64,000 bases of DNA, taken from contig JABTUU010000002.1 of the NCBI GenBank assembly GCA_015075275.1, positions 1,054,001 to 1,118,000 on the forward strand, read 5' to 3'. The stretch's first letter is position 1, and each line of letters starts with the position of its first letter. The stretch comes from Anaerolineales bacterium. GTDB lineage: Bacteria; Chloroflexota; Anaerolineae; Anaerolineales; Villigracilaceae. Of this stretch, positions 54,127 through 63,452 are shown one piece after another. The position numbers were made by a program, and so were the translations under genes. The notes under the pieces were generated by a model, which was not told the origin of the DNA, did not search any database, and saw nothing but the letters and a program-made list of their open reading frames with translations.

Positions 54127-54885
54127 ATGCTTACGTTTGAAAAACTTGTTAATGGGTTTCGCTCGTTGGGCGTGGAGGCGGGGGATACGCTGTTGGTGCA
54201 TAGTTCGTATAAATCGTTCGGCGAAGTGGACGGCGGACCGCAGACGGTGATCCGCGCGTTGGAGGTTGTTCTTGGTGTGGATGGAACGCTGATCATGCCG
54301 ACGTTCAATTTTGATTTCAACAAAGGCGCGGCGTGGGATGTGCGGACGACGCCGTCGAAGATGGGCGTGTTGACGGAACTGGTGCGGCTCGATCCGCGCG
54401 CGAAACGGGCGTTTCATCCGTTTTATTCGTTTGCGATTCTGGGCAAGCACGCCGAGATGCTGGGAAGTCTGCGATACAAGAGCGCGTATGAACGGGGTTC
54501 GGTGTTTGGAAAGTTGCGCGATCTCGATGCGAAGATCATGGTGATCGGACTGTCGTACACGAACAGCATGACGTTCTTTCATCATATCGAACAGATGGAA
54601 GGCGTGGATTATCGTTTCTTGAAACAGTTCATGGGCGAAGTGACGGATGAGAATGGCGTCACGTACACGGATACGTTCGAGATGCTCGTGCGTGATATTG
54701 ATAAAGGAGTCGTGACGGAGGTTGACCCGATGGGTGCGTTGATGGAGCAGGCTGGCGTGATTCAGTCTGCAAAGATTGGCGATGCGGATGTGAAGTTGAT
54801 GAAGGCGAATGAAGTCTATGAGTTCACGGCGCGCGAGATGAGGCGCGATCCGTTTTTGTTGTATTACATAAAGAAAGATGAATAA
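54127..54885 (+). CDS. AAC(3)-family N-acetyltransferase
   Basis: 252 residues. Signature LLVHSSYKSFGEVDGGPQTVIRALEVVLGVDGTLIMPTFNFDF and HPFYSFAILGKHA, then LGLSYTNSMTFFHHIEQM-like region (VIGLSYTNSMTFFHHIEQM). The family acetylates amino groups using acetyl-CoA; in surface-glycan loci such members are thought to acetylate amino sugars rather than antibiotics, which is the likelier role here given NeuB, PseB and WecE-like enzymes nearby. Start 54127 has SD GGAG; a 4-residue longer form begins at 54115. Confidence 0.85.
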   Translation: MLTFEKLVNGFRSLGVEAGDTLLVHSSYKSFGEVDGGPQTVIRALEVVLGVDGTLIMPTFNFDFNKGAAWDVRTTPSKMGVLTELVRLDPRAKRAFHPFYSFAILGKHAEMLGSLRYKSAYERGSVFGKLRDLDAKIMVIGLSYTNSMTFFHHIEQMEGVDYRFLKQFMGEVTDENGVTYTDTFEMLVRDIDKGVVTEVDPMGALMEQAGVIQSAKIGDADVKLMKANEVYEFTAREMRRDPFLLYYIKKDE

Positions 54886-54894
54886 TCCGCAGAT

Positions 54895-54953
54895 GACGCA
54901 GATTTTACAGATTTTTAAAAACCAATCTGCGTAATCGGTGAAATCTGTGGATA
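54895..54953. repeat. Palindromic repeat, family C
   Basis: ATCCGCAGATGACGCAGATT ... AATCTGCGTAATCGG...AAATCTGTGGAT, ending 6 bp before ATG at 54960; matches the copy at 36898-36959 in both sequence and position. Confidence 0.75.
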
Positions 54954-54959
54954 AATTTT

Positions 54960-56285
54960 ATGAAACCCTACACTTCCCTCAAATCCATCCTCGCGGAATT
55001 CTTTCCTTTGCACCGCACCCTCGCTTCTGACGACCAAGACAAAACGTTGGAGATTGTCGGTTCGTACATGCCCGATTCATCCAACTACATCATCGAGACC
55101 TACGCGCCGCTGACTCCCGTCTGGACGTGGAAAGTGCCTGAGCGATATGTTGTCCATGAGGCGTATTTGGAAACTGAAGACGGCGAACGCATCGTGGACT
55201 TCAAGGACAATCCGCTTCACATCGTTTCGTATTCATTGCCCGTTGATAAGGTGCTGACCTTCGAAGAACTCCAGCCGCATTTGTATTTCAACGAGAAGCG
55301 CCCGCATACGATTCCATGGGTGTTCAAATATTATGAGCGCGATTGGGGATTCTGTTTGCCGAAGAACACGTTCGATAAACTCCTACACGATAAAAAATAT
55401 CACGCTGTCATCAAGTCTGAATTTATCACCGACCCCAAGCAGGGATTCAAAGTCGCTACGGCAGTCGTCCATCCGCAAGGCGGAGCGAACCCCGACGCGG
55501 GCGAGTTCCTTGTGCAGGCGCATACGTGTCATCCCATGCAAGCCAACGACGACGGCGCAGGCGTGGTCAGCGCGATCGAGTTGGCGCGGCGGTTGGCGAA
55601 GAATCCGCTCCCCGCTGGCTCGATGAGCGTCCGCTTTTGGTTTGGACCCGAGACGATCGGCACGATCGCATGGCTCGCGCACAATGAGTCGCTCATCCCA
55701 AATCTGCGCGGGGGAATTTTTTTGGAAATGACTGGCAATAAAAATAAAATTGCGTGGCATCATACGCGACAGCACGATCATCTCCTCGACCGAATTACCA
55801 ATTACCAATTACGCAACACGGAACATGACGAACGTGACTTTGCATCAGCTCCCGCCAACGATGAACGCGTCATCAACGGACCTGGCGTCAACGTGCCGTG
55901 CATTTCGCTCAACCGTTTCCCTTACGACGAGTATCACACTACCGATGACAATCTCGACATCATTCACGAAGACATGCTCGTCGGCGCGGCGCGAACTGCC
56001 GAAGACATCATCCGCATCTACGCCAGCAACTACATTCCCAAGCGCACCTTCCGCGGTCCCGTGTTTCTCAGCGGTCACGGTCTCTGGGTGGATTGGCGCG
56101 ATAATTGGGCGCTCAACCGCGCCATCGAAAAAATTATGATGCGCTTTGAAGGTCAGCACAGCATCTTTGACATTGCCGAGCAGGTTGGGCTTGATTATCA
56201 AACTGTCCGTGACTATGTTGAAAAATTCAGAGAAAAAGGATTTGTGACTCCGCAACCGATTCTCTCTGAAGGACAGGCTGAGTAA
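54960..56285 (+). CDS. DUF4910 aminopeptidase-like protein with winged-helix tail
   Basis: 441 residues: an N-terminal small domain (about 30-110), an M28-like zinc hydrolase core with VQAHTCHPMQANDDGAGVVSAIELARRL (about 178-205), GPETIGTIAWL, and YDEYHTTDDNLDIIHEDML, and a C-terminal winged helix (FDIAEQVGLDYQTVRDYVEKF). The family (DUF4910) is common in surface-polysaccharide loci; a hydrolase acting on a sugar- or peptide-linked amide is the usual guess. Residues about 278-288 (ITNYQLRNTEH) are encoded by a simple repeat. No SD; a family C palindrome precedes the start. Confidence 0.85.
   Translation: MKPYTSLKSILAEFFPLHRTLASDDQDKTLEIVGSYMPDSSNYIIETYAPLTPVWTWKVPERYVVHEAYLETEDGERIVDFKDNPLHIVSYSLPVDKVLTFEELQPHLYFNEKRPHTIPWVFKYYERDWGFCLPKNTFDKLLHDKKYHAVIKSEFITDPKQGFKVATAVVHPQGGANPDAGEFLVQAHTCHPMQANDDGAGVVSAIELARRLAKNPLPAGSMSVRFWFGPETIGTIAWLAHNESLIPNLRGGIFLEMTGNKNKIAWHHTRQHDHLLDRITNYQLRNTEHDERDFASAPANDERVINGPGVNVPCISLNRFPYDEYHTTDDNLDIIHEDMLVGAARTAEDIIRIYASNYIPKRTFRGPVFLSGHGLWVDWRDNWALNRAIEKIMMRFEGQHSIFDIAEQVGLDYQTVRDYVEKFREKGFVTPQPILSEGQAE
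55793..55824. repeat. In-frame simple repeat inside the DUF4910 gene
   Basis: AATTACCAATTACCAATTAC followed by GCAACACGG, read as ITNYQLRNT in the core domain. Confidence 0.6.
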
Positions 56286-56453
56286 TTTGCTGTAAGATAA
56301 TTGCGTATAGCGCCGAGGGGGAAATGGACTTGGAAATTTGACCTAAATCCTATGAATCGTTAACAGTTTTCTTGTATGGACCGATTAACATGGGGACATT
56401 GAAATTACTCGATTGCGCCGTTATGAATAGCGGCAGCATGCAAGGAGACTTTT

Positions 56454-58340
56454 ATGAGCAAAATCATTGGCATTGACTTAGGCACAACCAACTCTGTTGT
56501 TTCGGTGATGGAAGGCGGCTCGCCGACCGTGATCTCAACTGCCGAGGGCGGACGGCTCGCGCCGTCGGTTGTGGCATTTAATAAAAACGGCGAACGACTC
56601 GTCGGTCAGACTGCGAAGCGGCAAGCGGTGGTCAACCCGGAGAATACGGTATATTCCATCAAACGCTTCATCGGACGTCATTTCGACGAGATTGAATCGG
56701 AGCGCAAGATGGTTTCGTATGAAGTTGTGAAGGGACCGTCGGGCGATGTGCGCGTGAAAATCCCGATCACGAATCGCGAATACTCTCCGCAGGAAATTTC
56801 GGCGATGATTCTGGGCAAGCTAAAATCTGACGCTGAAGCATATTTAGGACAGCCGGTTACGCAGGCGGTTATTACCGTCCCCGCCTATTTTAATGACAGC
56901 CAGCGGCAAGCCACGAAAGACGCGGGTAAGATCGCAGGTCTCGAAGTGATGCGCATTATCAACGAACCGACCGCGTCCGCGCTCGCGTATGGACTCGATA
57001 AAAAGAAAGATGAAACGATCCTCGTCTTCGACCTCGGCGGCGGTACGTTCGATGTGTCTGTGTTGGAAGTCGGCGACGGCGTGATCGAAGTCAAAGCCAC
57101 AACCGGCGATACGCATCTCGGCGGCGACGACTGGGATCAGAAGATCGTCAACTGGGCGGCGGATGAGTTCAAAAAAGAGCAAGGCATTGACCTGCGCAAT
57201 GACCGCCCCGCGCTGCAACGTCTGCGTGAAGCCGCGGAAAAGGCAAAGATCGAACTTTCGACCGTGATGGAGACCGAGATTAATCTGCCATATATTACGG
57301 CGGATGCATCGGGACCGAAGCACTTGCAGTTGAAACTCTCTCGCGCCAAATTCGAGCAGATGACCGAAGACCTGCTCAACCGCTGTCGTAAGCCGTTCGA
57401 ATCTGCGTTGAAGGACGCTGGCTTGGATGCGAGTAAACTCAACGAAGTGGTCCTCGTCGGCGGCTCGACGCGTATGCCGATGGTCGTAGACCTTGTGCGC
57501 AAATTGACGAACGGCAAAGAACCGAATAAAGGCGTGAATCCCGATGAAGTGGTCGCTATTGGCGCGGCAGTTCAAGGCGGCGTACTTGGCGGCGAAGTAA
57601 AAGATATTCTTTTGCTTGACGTTACTCCGCTTTCGTTGGGCGTCGAAACAATGGGCAGCGTGATGACCAAGATGATTGAGCGCAACACAACCATCCCCGT
57701 CCGCAAGACCGAAACGTATTCGACGGCGGCGGATAATCAAACTGCAGTGGATATCCACGTTTTGCAAGGCGAGCGCCCGATGGCTAGCGATAACATGTCG
57801 CTCGGACGATTCCGACTCGACGGCATCCCGCCTGCGCCGCGCGGCATCCCGCAAGTGGAAGTGACGTTCGACATTGATGCGAACGGAATCTTGAACGTGA
57901 CCGCGAGAGACAAAGCCACCGGTAAGGAGCAGAAGGTCACGATCACCGCTTCGACGAACCTCAACAAAAGCGATATTGATCGTATGATGAATGAAGCGCG
58001 CTCGCATGAAGCGGATGATCGCAAACGCCGCGAGTTGATTGACGCGAAGAATACCGCGGACAACCTTGTGTATCAGACCGAGAAAGCCTTGCGCGACCTC
58101 GGCGATAAAGTCCCGTCCGCTGAACGCGGCGAGATCGAAACGAAGATCAATGATCTCAAATCTGCGGCGCAGAGCGACGACCTGAGTCGCATCAAACAGG
58201 CGTCTGAAGCGGTGGAGCAAACTTTCCATGCGTTGAGCCAGCAGCTGTATGCGCAAGAGCAACCGCAACCTGAAGCGGCGGGCGGAACCTCTGAACCGCC
58301 GATAGACGGCGACGTGATTGACGGCGAAGTGAAAGAGTAA
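56454..58340 (+). CDS. dnaK: Molecular chaperone DnaK
   Basis: 628-residue Hsp70. ATPase domain: [19 protein letters not shown] (N-terminus), [15 protein letters not shown] (about 170), [19 protein letters not shown] (about 190-208), [10 protein letters not shown] (about 340). Substrate-binding domain: [29 protein letters not shown] and [32 protein letters not shown], then the helical lid and a Gly/Glu-rich tail ending [20 protein letters not shown]. No grpE or dnaJ follows within the window; a lone dnaK with its own terminators. No CIRCE element was seen upstream. Confidence 0.97.
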   Translation: MSKIIGIDLGTTNSVVSVMEGGSPTVISTAEGGRLAPSVVAFNKNGERLVGQTAKRQAVVNPENTVYSIKRFIGRHFDEIESERKMVSYEVVKGPSGDVRVKIPITNREYSPQEISAMILGKLKSDAEAYLGQPVTQAVITVPAYFNDSQRQATKDAGKIAGLEVMRIINEPTASALAYGLDKKKDETILVFDLGGGTFDVSVLEVGDGVIEVKATTGDTHLGGDDWDQKIVNWAADEFKKEQGIDLRNDRPALQRLREAAEKAKIELSTVMETEINLPYITADASGPKHLQLKLSRAKFEQMTEDLLNRCRKPFESALKDAGLDASKLNEVVLVGGSTRMPMVVDLVRKLTNGKEPNKGVNPDEVVAIGAAVQGGVLGGEVKDILLLDVTPLSLGVETMGSVMTKMIERNTTIPVRKTETYSTAADNQTAVDIHVLQGERPMASDNMSLGRFRLDGIPPAPRGIPQVEVTFDIDANGILNVTARDKATGKEQKVTITASTNLNKSDIDRMMNEARSHEADDRKRRELIDAKNTADNLVYQTEKALRDLGDKVPSAERGEIETKINDLKSAAQSDDLSRIKQASEAVEQTFHALSQQLYAQEQPQPEAAGGTSEPPIDGDVIDGEVKE

Positions 58341-58350
58341 AACCAACACC

Positions 58351-58389
58351 AGCCCCCCGAGTTTTTCAAAAATTCGGGGGGCTTTTTTA
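58351..58389 (+). terminator. Rho-independent terminator of dnaK
   Basis: AGCCCCCCGA / TCGGGGGGCT stem with 13-nt loop, then TTTTT. Confidence 0.9.
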
Positions 58390-58391
58390 AA

Positions 58392-58423
58392 AAACGGGCC
58401 ATCCAACTGAAGGTGGCCCGTTT
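58392..58423. terminator. Second terminator, for the convergent lipoprotein gene
   Basis: AAACGGGCCA / TGGCCCGTTT stem; T-runs lie on both sides, so it can serve dnaK read-through and the minus-strand gene ending at 58450. Confidence 0.85.
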
Positions 58424-58449
58424 CTTTTTTATTTACAACCCTGCTAGTG

Positions 58450-59295
58450 TTATTGATCGATAGGCTGAAGAAACAGGGTGATTAGAAGTTCCGTGTAGCC
58501 ACTCAACACTTGTTCACGATATGGTTCAGCAAGCGTATAGAATTCTTCTATGGTGGCCGCATGTTCAAATTCTGCTGTCGTATCAGAAGGGATTGATTCG
58601 TTATAGGAAAATTCAATCACCTTGTTATCGCTCAACACTGCCACACTGCTTGACCAATCGAGAAAAATTGTTTCGGCAGTCATAACAGATTCACTTAAAT
58701 CTACCCGCTCCTCGGTATGGACGTACGCACACTTACTTACCATATCGAAATACTGATGGTAAAGACTGTCGAGCGGAGTTTTCAGCAATGAGGGGTCTGC
58801 AGGAGGTGCAGACGAAACGTCTACGAGCGCATTCAGGTATTCATTACAACCTTGTTGTCCCGCTGTAATTATGGTTGCATAGAAATTTGTTGCTTTCTCC
58901 CCCGCGTAAACTGTAACGTGTAATTTGGAGTTTTCCCCAAAGTCATATTCACAACTGGATCCGTAGGATTCCTCGTCAGAGTCTGTTTCCTGCACGCTCT
59001 TACCAAAAACGCTTTCCACTTGCTCCTTAGTCACTAAGCTGCAAGGATCGGCCGCATCCATCAAGGAATCAAGAATTTCTGCGGATATTTGCGAAGGCGC
59101 TTCTGTCACTGCCGCTGGCGCAGGCGAGGATGTCTCTATTGTTGTCATAGGCAGAGGTGTGGAAACCGGCGGCTCAGTATTCACAACAGGAGCTTCGGAG
59201 TCTGCCGGGGTAGCGGAGCCGCATGCTGTCAATATCAGTAAAAGAACCAGAGTGGGGTATATGGTTTTCCTCAATGAGGATTTTTTTACTTTCAT
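58450..59295 (-). CDS. Lipoprotein, DUF3558-like
   Basis: 281 residues. Type II signal peptide with lipobox LLILTACGS (Cys about residue 25), then a Thr/Pro/Glu-rich linker and a folded domain starting DPCSLVTKEQVESVFGKSV with a second Cys in SSCEYDF, the pattern of DUF3558-like lipoproteins. Function unknown; exported and anchored on the outer face of the membrane. SD AAAGGAGA before ATG 59295. Convergent with dnaK. Confidence 0.75.
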   Translation of the reverse strand: MKVKKSSLRKTIYPTLVLLLILTACGSATPADSEAPVVNTEPPVSTPLPMTTIETSSPAPAAVTEAPSQISAEILDSLMDAADPCSLVTKEQVESVFGKSVQETDSDEESYGSSCEYDFGENSKLHVTVYAGEKATNFYATIITAGQQGCNEYLNALVDVSSAPPADPSLLKTPLDSLYHQYFDMVSKCAYVHTEERVDLSESVMTAETIFLDWSSSVAVLSDNKVIEFSYNESIPSDTTAEFEHAATIEEFYTLAEPYREQVLSGYTELLITLFLQPIDQ

Positions 59296-59428
59296 TTCAT
59301 CTCCTTTGTCTATCTAGATTCGCAAATGCGTAAGCGATATTATACAAAGAATGTTTTGGATGCAAAATCAACCTTTTGGGTGACTTCTACGCAGGCTTTG
59401 CCTTTTAGATGTTCTTATATTCGGATGA

Positions 59429-59440
59429 TATAATTTTTCT
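59429..59440 (+). promoter_or_regulatory. -10 box of a probable leaderless promoter
   Basis: Perfect TATAAT (59429-59434) 6 nt before ATG 59441 and no SD. Confidence 0.55.
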
Positions 59441-60781
59441 ATGCAAAAACGTTTTAACCGTAAGCGGATCGTTCCGATCCTGCTTGCGCTCGGCATCCTT
59501 GTTTTTTTCTTCCCGCCCGTGTATTCGCGCGTCATGCCGCGCATTGACGGCTGGATCTCCAGCGTCAAATATCGCATCAACCCGCCGGATAAAGCCATCT
59601 TCCAGCCGCAACAACAATCGCAAGTGGATATCGCCGTCACGCAGTTGATGCAGACTCGCGTGGCGACTCAAATGCTTCAAACGACTCGCACTCCCACGCC
59701 TGGCCCAACGCTGACGCCGACGGTCACTTCGACGCCTCTGCCTGCCTCAGTCAATTTGACCGGGTTTAAATATGTGGACCAAAGTAACCGCTGGAATTAT
59801 TGCGGTCCCGCCAACTTGACCATGGCGTTGGACTTTGTCGGCTGGGGCGGCAACCGCGACGACATCGCCCGCGTTATCAAACCGGGGATTCAAGATCCCA
59901 AATTGGATTTTATTCAGCAGGGGCGCAGCGACGTCAACGTGATGCCGTATGAACTCGTGGATTTCGTTAACGACGAGACCGAGTATCGCGCGTTGTCGCG
60001 TCTTGGCGGCGATATTGATCTTGCCAAGCGCTTGCTTGCGGCAGATTTTCCCTTCATTGCCGAAAAGGGATATTATGAGGAAGATTACACTACTAAAGTA
60101 GCGTGGCTCGGACATTATCAATTCGTCACTGGTTATGATGACGCTGCGGGCGAATTGATCGTTCAGGATACATGGAACGACGGTCCTAATTTTCGAATCG
60201 CTTATGAAGATTTTGTTTCAAATGAAGCGTGGCTCTCGTTCGATAATATCTTTATCGTTGTATATCAGCCCGAACGTGAAGCGGAATTATTGCAAGTCCT
60301 CGGTCCCTACGCGGATGATGCTTGGGCGTCGAATCATGCCCGCGAAGTCGCTGAAGAGCGCGTTGCCGATTCTATAGGCATTGACCAATACTTCGCGTGG
60401 TTCGCCAAAGGGACGAGCCATGTGGAATTGTTCGAGTATGCCGATGCCGCCACCGCTTTTGATCAGGCGTTCGCCATTTACAACGATCTTGGCAAGGACG
60501 ACAAACAGCGACCGTATCGCATGATGTGGTACCAAACCGGTCCATACAAAGCATATTTCTATACGGGGCGTTATCAAGATGTGATTGACCTTGCCAACGT
60601 CACATTGACTGAGACGATCTCGAAGCCGACGTTGGAAGAAAGCATCTACTGGCGCGCACAGGCAAAATATATGATCGGTGACACCCCCGGCGCCATTGCC
60701 GATTACCGCGAAACGCTGAGGCTGCATCCGAATTGGGCTCCCGCGATTCAGGCGCTGCAAGATTTGGGAGTACAGCCGTAA
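59441..60781 (+). CDS. C39-like peptidase with TPR-like C-terminus
   Basis: 446 residues. N-terminal membrane anchor (RIVPILLALGILVFFFPPVYS), then a Thr/Pro linker, then a papain-like C39 domain: active Cys in WNYCGPANLTMALDFVGWG (about residue 125), active His in WLGHYQFVTGYDDAAGELIVQDTW (about 226), Asp in the last word. A TPR-like helical tail follows (AATAFDQAFAIYND; YWRAQAKYMIGDTPGAIADYRETLRLHPNW). Predicted extracytoplasmic cysteine peptidase. A TATAAT six bases before ATG points to a leaderless mRNA. Confidence 0.85.
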   Translation: MQKRFNRKRIVPILLALGILVFFFPPVYSRVMPRIDGWISSVKYRINPPDKAIFQPQQQSQVDIAVTQLMQTRVATQMLQTTRTPTPGPTLTPTVTSTPLPASVNLTGFKYVDQSNRWNYCGPANLTMALDFVGWGGNRDDIARVIKPGIQDPKLDFIQQGRSDVNVMPYELVDFVNDETEYRALSRLGGDIDLAKRLLAADFPFIAEKGYYEEDYTTKVAWLGHYQFVTGYDDAAGELIVQDTWNDGPNFRIAYEDFVSNEAWLSFDNIFIVVYQPEREAELLQVLGPYADDAWASNHAREVAEERVADSIGIDQYFAWFAKGTSHVELFEYADAATAFDQAFAIYNDLGKDDKQRPYRMMWYQTGPYKAYFYTGRYQDVIDLANVTLTETISKPTLEESIYWRAQAKYMIGDTPGAIADYRETLRLHPNWAPAIQALQDLGVQP

Positions 60782-60782
60782 A

Positions 60783-60866
60783 CTGTCGGCTAGTTGGTTA
60801 GTCACTTGGTTAGTCAAAGCCATGTGATAAAAGACTAGCCGACTAACGACTGGAAGACTAGCAGAC
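60783..60866. repeat. Simple-word palindromic repeat, family G
   Basis: CTAGTTGGTTAGTCACTTGG ... AAGACTAGCCGACTAACGAC ... GACTAGCAGACT, running to the ATG of the sbcD-like gene at 60868. Confidence 0.6.
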
Positions 60867-60867
60867 T

Positions 60868-62085
60868 ATGAGACTACTTCATTTCGCCGACGCTCACATT
60901 GACATGGCAAACTACGGACGCCATGACCCCGAAACGGGACTGCCGCTCCGCGTATTGGATTTTCTCAAATCGCTGGATACTATCGTGGACGCGGCGATCT
61001 CAGAACGGGTGGATTTGGTTATCTTCGCGGGCGATGCGTACAAGGACCGATCTCCCGCGCCGACGTTCCAGCGCGAGTGGGGCAAACGTATCGTTCGGCT
61101 CTCGCAAGCGAAAATCCCAACGCTGCTGTTGGTCGGCAACCACGACCTTTCTCCCGCCGTCGGACGCGCCCACGCGATTCAAGAGTTCGACACTCTTCAA
61201 GTCCCGTTTATCAAAGTGTTGGATAAGCCGCAACTTTTGACGCCAAGCGATTTATGGGATTTGCCCGTTCAAGTCATCTCCATGCCGTGGATCACGCGCT
61301 CGGGCTTGATGGCGAACCTCGAAATGAGCGCGACAGAACCCGGCGAGATATTTTCGAATCTCGAATCTCGAATCTCTAGTCTCATCGAAGGTTACATCAG
61401 CGAAGCGGATAAGACTCTGCCTCTCATTCTCACTGCCCACGCCTCCATCGAAGGCGCGATATTCGGCGCGGAGCGGATGGTGATGCTGGGCAGCGATCTC
61501 GTTCTGCCGACATCGCTGGTGAAAGACCCTTGCTTGGATTATGTCGCGATGGGACATATCCATAAGCCGCAGGATGTGAATGAGGGGAATCATCCGCCCG
61601 TCATCTATCCCGGCTCCATCGAGCGGATTGACTTCGGCGAGGCGAAGGACGACAAGTTTTACATCATTGCCGAGGTGGAGCGAGGCAGCGCGAAGGTTGA
61701 GTGGAAAAGAATCGAAGGGACTCGCCGCTTCATCGAGCGGCGAACCAGCCTCACGTCGAGCGAGAATGTGACCGAGACGTTGAAATCTCAACTGCCGAAG
61801 GATATAGCCGGCGCAATCGTCAAACTTGTGGTGGAATATCCGCGCGAGTGGGACGCGTTGATTGACGAATCGGCGCTGCGAAAGTTTGCGGTGGACGCGT
61901 TTGAATTTCATCTGGCGAAGAAGCCAAAGGTCGAAGCGCGTGTTCGTATTCCTGAAGGACAAACGGTGAGCGGCATGAATCCGCTTGAATTACTCAGTCA
62001 ATATCTCGATTCGGCAAAAGTGAACGATATGGATGAGTTGCAGAAACTTGCGCAAGAAATAATCTCGATGGAAGAAGAATCGTAA
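60868..62085 (+). CDS. sbcD: DNA double-strand break nuclease subunit SbcD-like
   Basis: 405-residue Mre11/SbcD metallophosphoesterase. Metal-binding motifs: FADAHIDM (about 6-13), FAGDAYKDRSPAP (about 50-62), VGNHDLSPAV (about 90), LTAHASIEGAIFG (about 190), and YVAMGHIHKPQ (about 225) followed by IYPGSIERIDFGE. It normally pairs with the SMC-like ATPase SbcC, but the next gene here is an MFS carrier. Residues about 163-172 (NLESRISSL) come from an in-frame simple repeat. No SD. Confidence 0.85.
   Translation: MRLLHFADAHIDMANYGRHDPETGLPLRVLDFLKSLDTIVDAAISERVDLVIFAGDAYKDRSPAPTFQREWGKRIVRLSQAKIPTLLLVGNHDLSPAVGRAHAIQEFDTLQVPFIKVLDKPQLLTPSDLWDLPVQVISMPWITRSGLMANLEMSATEPGEIFSNLESRISSLIEGYISEADKTLPLILTAHASIEGAIFGAERMVMLGSDLVLPTSLVKDPCLDYVAMGHIHKPQDVNEGNHPPVIYPGSIERIDFGEAKDDKFYIIAEVERGSAKVEWKRIEGTRRFIERRTSLTSSENVTETLKSQLPKDIAGAIVKLVVEYPREWDALIDESALRKFAVDAFEFHLAKKPKVEARVRIPEGQTVSGMNPLELLSQYLDSAKVNDMDELQKLAQEIISMEEES
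61354..61383. repeat. In-frame simple repeat inside the sbcD-like gene
   Basis: TCGAATCTCGAATCTCGAAT, tandem seven-base words, read as NLESRISSL between metal-binding blocks. Confidence 0.5.
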
Positions 62086-62123
62086 TTTTGGAATCCGAGA
62101 TCGTATATTAAAAGAGGTGAGCC

Positions 62124-63410
62124 GTGTCGCAAAAGAATCCCAACTACCGCTGGTTCGTGGTCGCCGTTTTTTTCTTTTTTGTGCTGTTGCATCAAACCGA
62201 TAAATTAATGATCGGTTCGTTGCAAGTGCAAATCAGCGAGACGTTTAATCTCGACGATTTTAAATGGGGGCTGGTCAACTCGGGCGCGCTGGCGGTAGCG
62301 ACGATTCTCTACCCTGTCTGGGGATATTTGTACGATCGTTACGCGCGCTCCAAGCTGCTTGCGTTGGCTTCATTTGTGTGGGGCGCGACGACATGGCTGA
62401 ATGCGATCGTTCGCACATATACAGGCTTCTTAATTACGCGCGCTTCGACCGGCATTGACGATTCATCGTATCCCGGTATTTACACGCTTATCGCTGATTA
62501 TTTCGGTCCGAACCTGCGCGGTAAAGTGTACGGGATTTTGCAACTGGCGCAAGCGCTAGGTTTCTTGGTGGGTATGATTCTCGGACAGATGGTCGCGCCC
62601 ATGATCGGCGGCTGGCGCTCAGTTTTTTACATCACTGGCTCTTTGGGTATTGTGATCGCCGCTCTAATTTACTTTGGAGTGAAAGAAATGCCGCGCGGCA
62701 AAGCGGAGCCTGAATTTGAAGAAATACCGGAAATGGCGACTTTCCGCTTCTCGTGGCAAGAAGCGAAACAGATCTTCAAAAAGCGCACTATGTGGTTTAT
62801 CTTTTTGCAAGGCTTTGCGGGCGTGTTCCCGTGGCAGGTGATCACTTTCTTCTTCTTCGGCTATCTTGAAACTGTGCGCGGATACGATGCGAACGGCATC
62901 GTTACGACGATGGCACCGGTGATCCTGATTTTAGCATTTGGTTATTTTCTTGGCGGCTTACTTGGCGATTACTTTTTCAAACGCACGAGGAAAGGCCGTA
63001 TCCTTGTGGCAAGCGTGGGCGTTTTGTTGGGCGCGATCTTTCTCTACTTTGCCATGACTACGCCGTTAGATCAGTCAAGTCGTTTCTTTGTCTTTATGTG
63101 TTTGACCGCCCTCTTTATGCCGCTTCCGGGTCCGAACGTGGTTGCGACCGTCTACGATGTGACCGTTCCTGAAGTCCGTTCGACGGCGCAGGCGATTGAG
63201 TACTTCATCGAGAATAGCGGAGCGGTAACCGCCCCCGCGTTGACCGGCGCGCTGATCGTCGCCACGGGCGACCGGTCGTTCGCGATCTTGTCCATCTGTG
63301 TGATCGCTTGGCTGATCTGCTTTGTGTTTTACCTCGGTGCGTTGTTCACAGTTGAGAAGGATACCGCACACTTGCGCTTACAAATGGCAGAACGCGCCAA
63401 GGAGATGTGA
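62124..63410 (+). CDS. MFS transporter
   Basis: 428-residue major facilitator protein starting at GTG (SD GAGGTGA). About 12 helices; loop 2-3 signature PVWGYLYDRYARSKLLALASFVWG (about residues 70-93), TRASTGIDDSSYPGIYTLIADYF and FVWGATTWLNAIVRTYTGF in the region typical of sphingolipid-transporter-like (Spinster) and organic-anion carriers. Substrate unknown. The next membrane gene starts 42 bp later. Confidence 0.85.
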   Translation: MSQKNPNYRWFVVAVFFFFVLLHQTDKLMIGSLQVQISETFNLDDFKWGLVNSGALAVATILYPVWGYLYDRYARSKLLALASFVWGATTWLNAIVRTYTGFLITRASTGIDDSSYPGIYTLIADYFGPNLRGKVYGILQLAQALGFLVGMILGQMVAPMIGGWRSVFYITGSLGIVIAALIYFGVKEMPRGKAEPEFEEIPEMATFRFSWQEAKQIFKKRTMWFIFLQGFAGVFPWQVITFFFFGYLETVRGYDANGIVTTMAPVILILAFGYFLGGLLGDYFFKRTRKGRILVASVGVLLGAIFLYFAMTTPLDQSSRFFVFMCLTALFMPLPGPNVVATVYDVTVPEVRSTAQAIEYFIENSGAVTAPALTGALIVATGDRSFAILSICVIAWLICFVFYLGALFTVEKDTAHLRLQMAERAKEM

Positions 63411-63452
63411 AATGATCAAATTTCTTATTTGCGATCGGCAGGCGTTTTTAAG

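Noticed and set aside
56312-56325. GCCGAGGGGGAAAT resembles the complement of the tRNA 3' end at 9135 and could be a second attachment site.
   Set aside because: Only about 11-13 bases match, the T-arm part is absent, no integrase is nearby, and it lies far from the island on the wrong side.
56338-56366. TTGACC with 17-bp spacer to TAACAG as the dnaK promoter.
   Set aside because: The -10 match is too poor to report as a feature.
56844-58406. 520-codon open frame on the minus strand within dnaK.
   Set aside because: It is the mirror of a strongly coding, conserved dnaK; its protein has no recognisable features and a composition typical of antisense frames.
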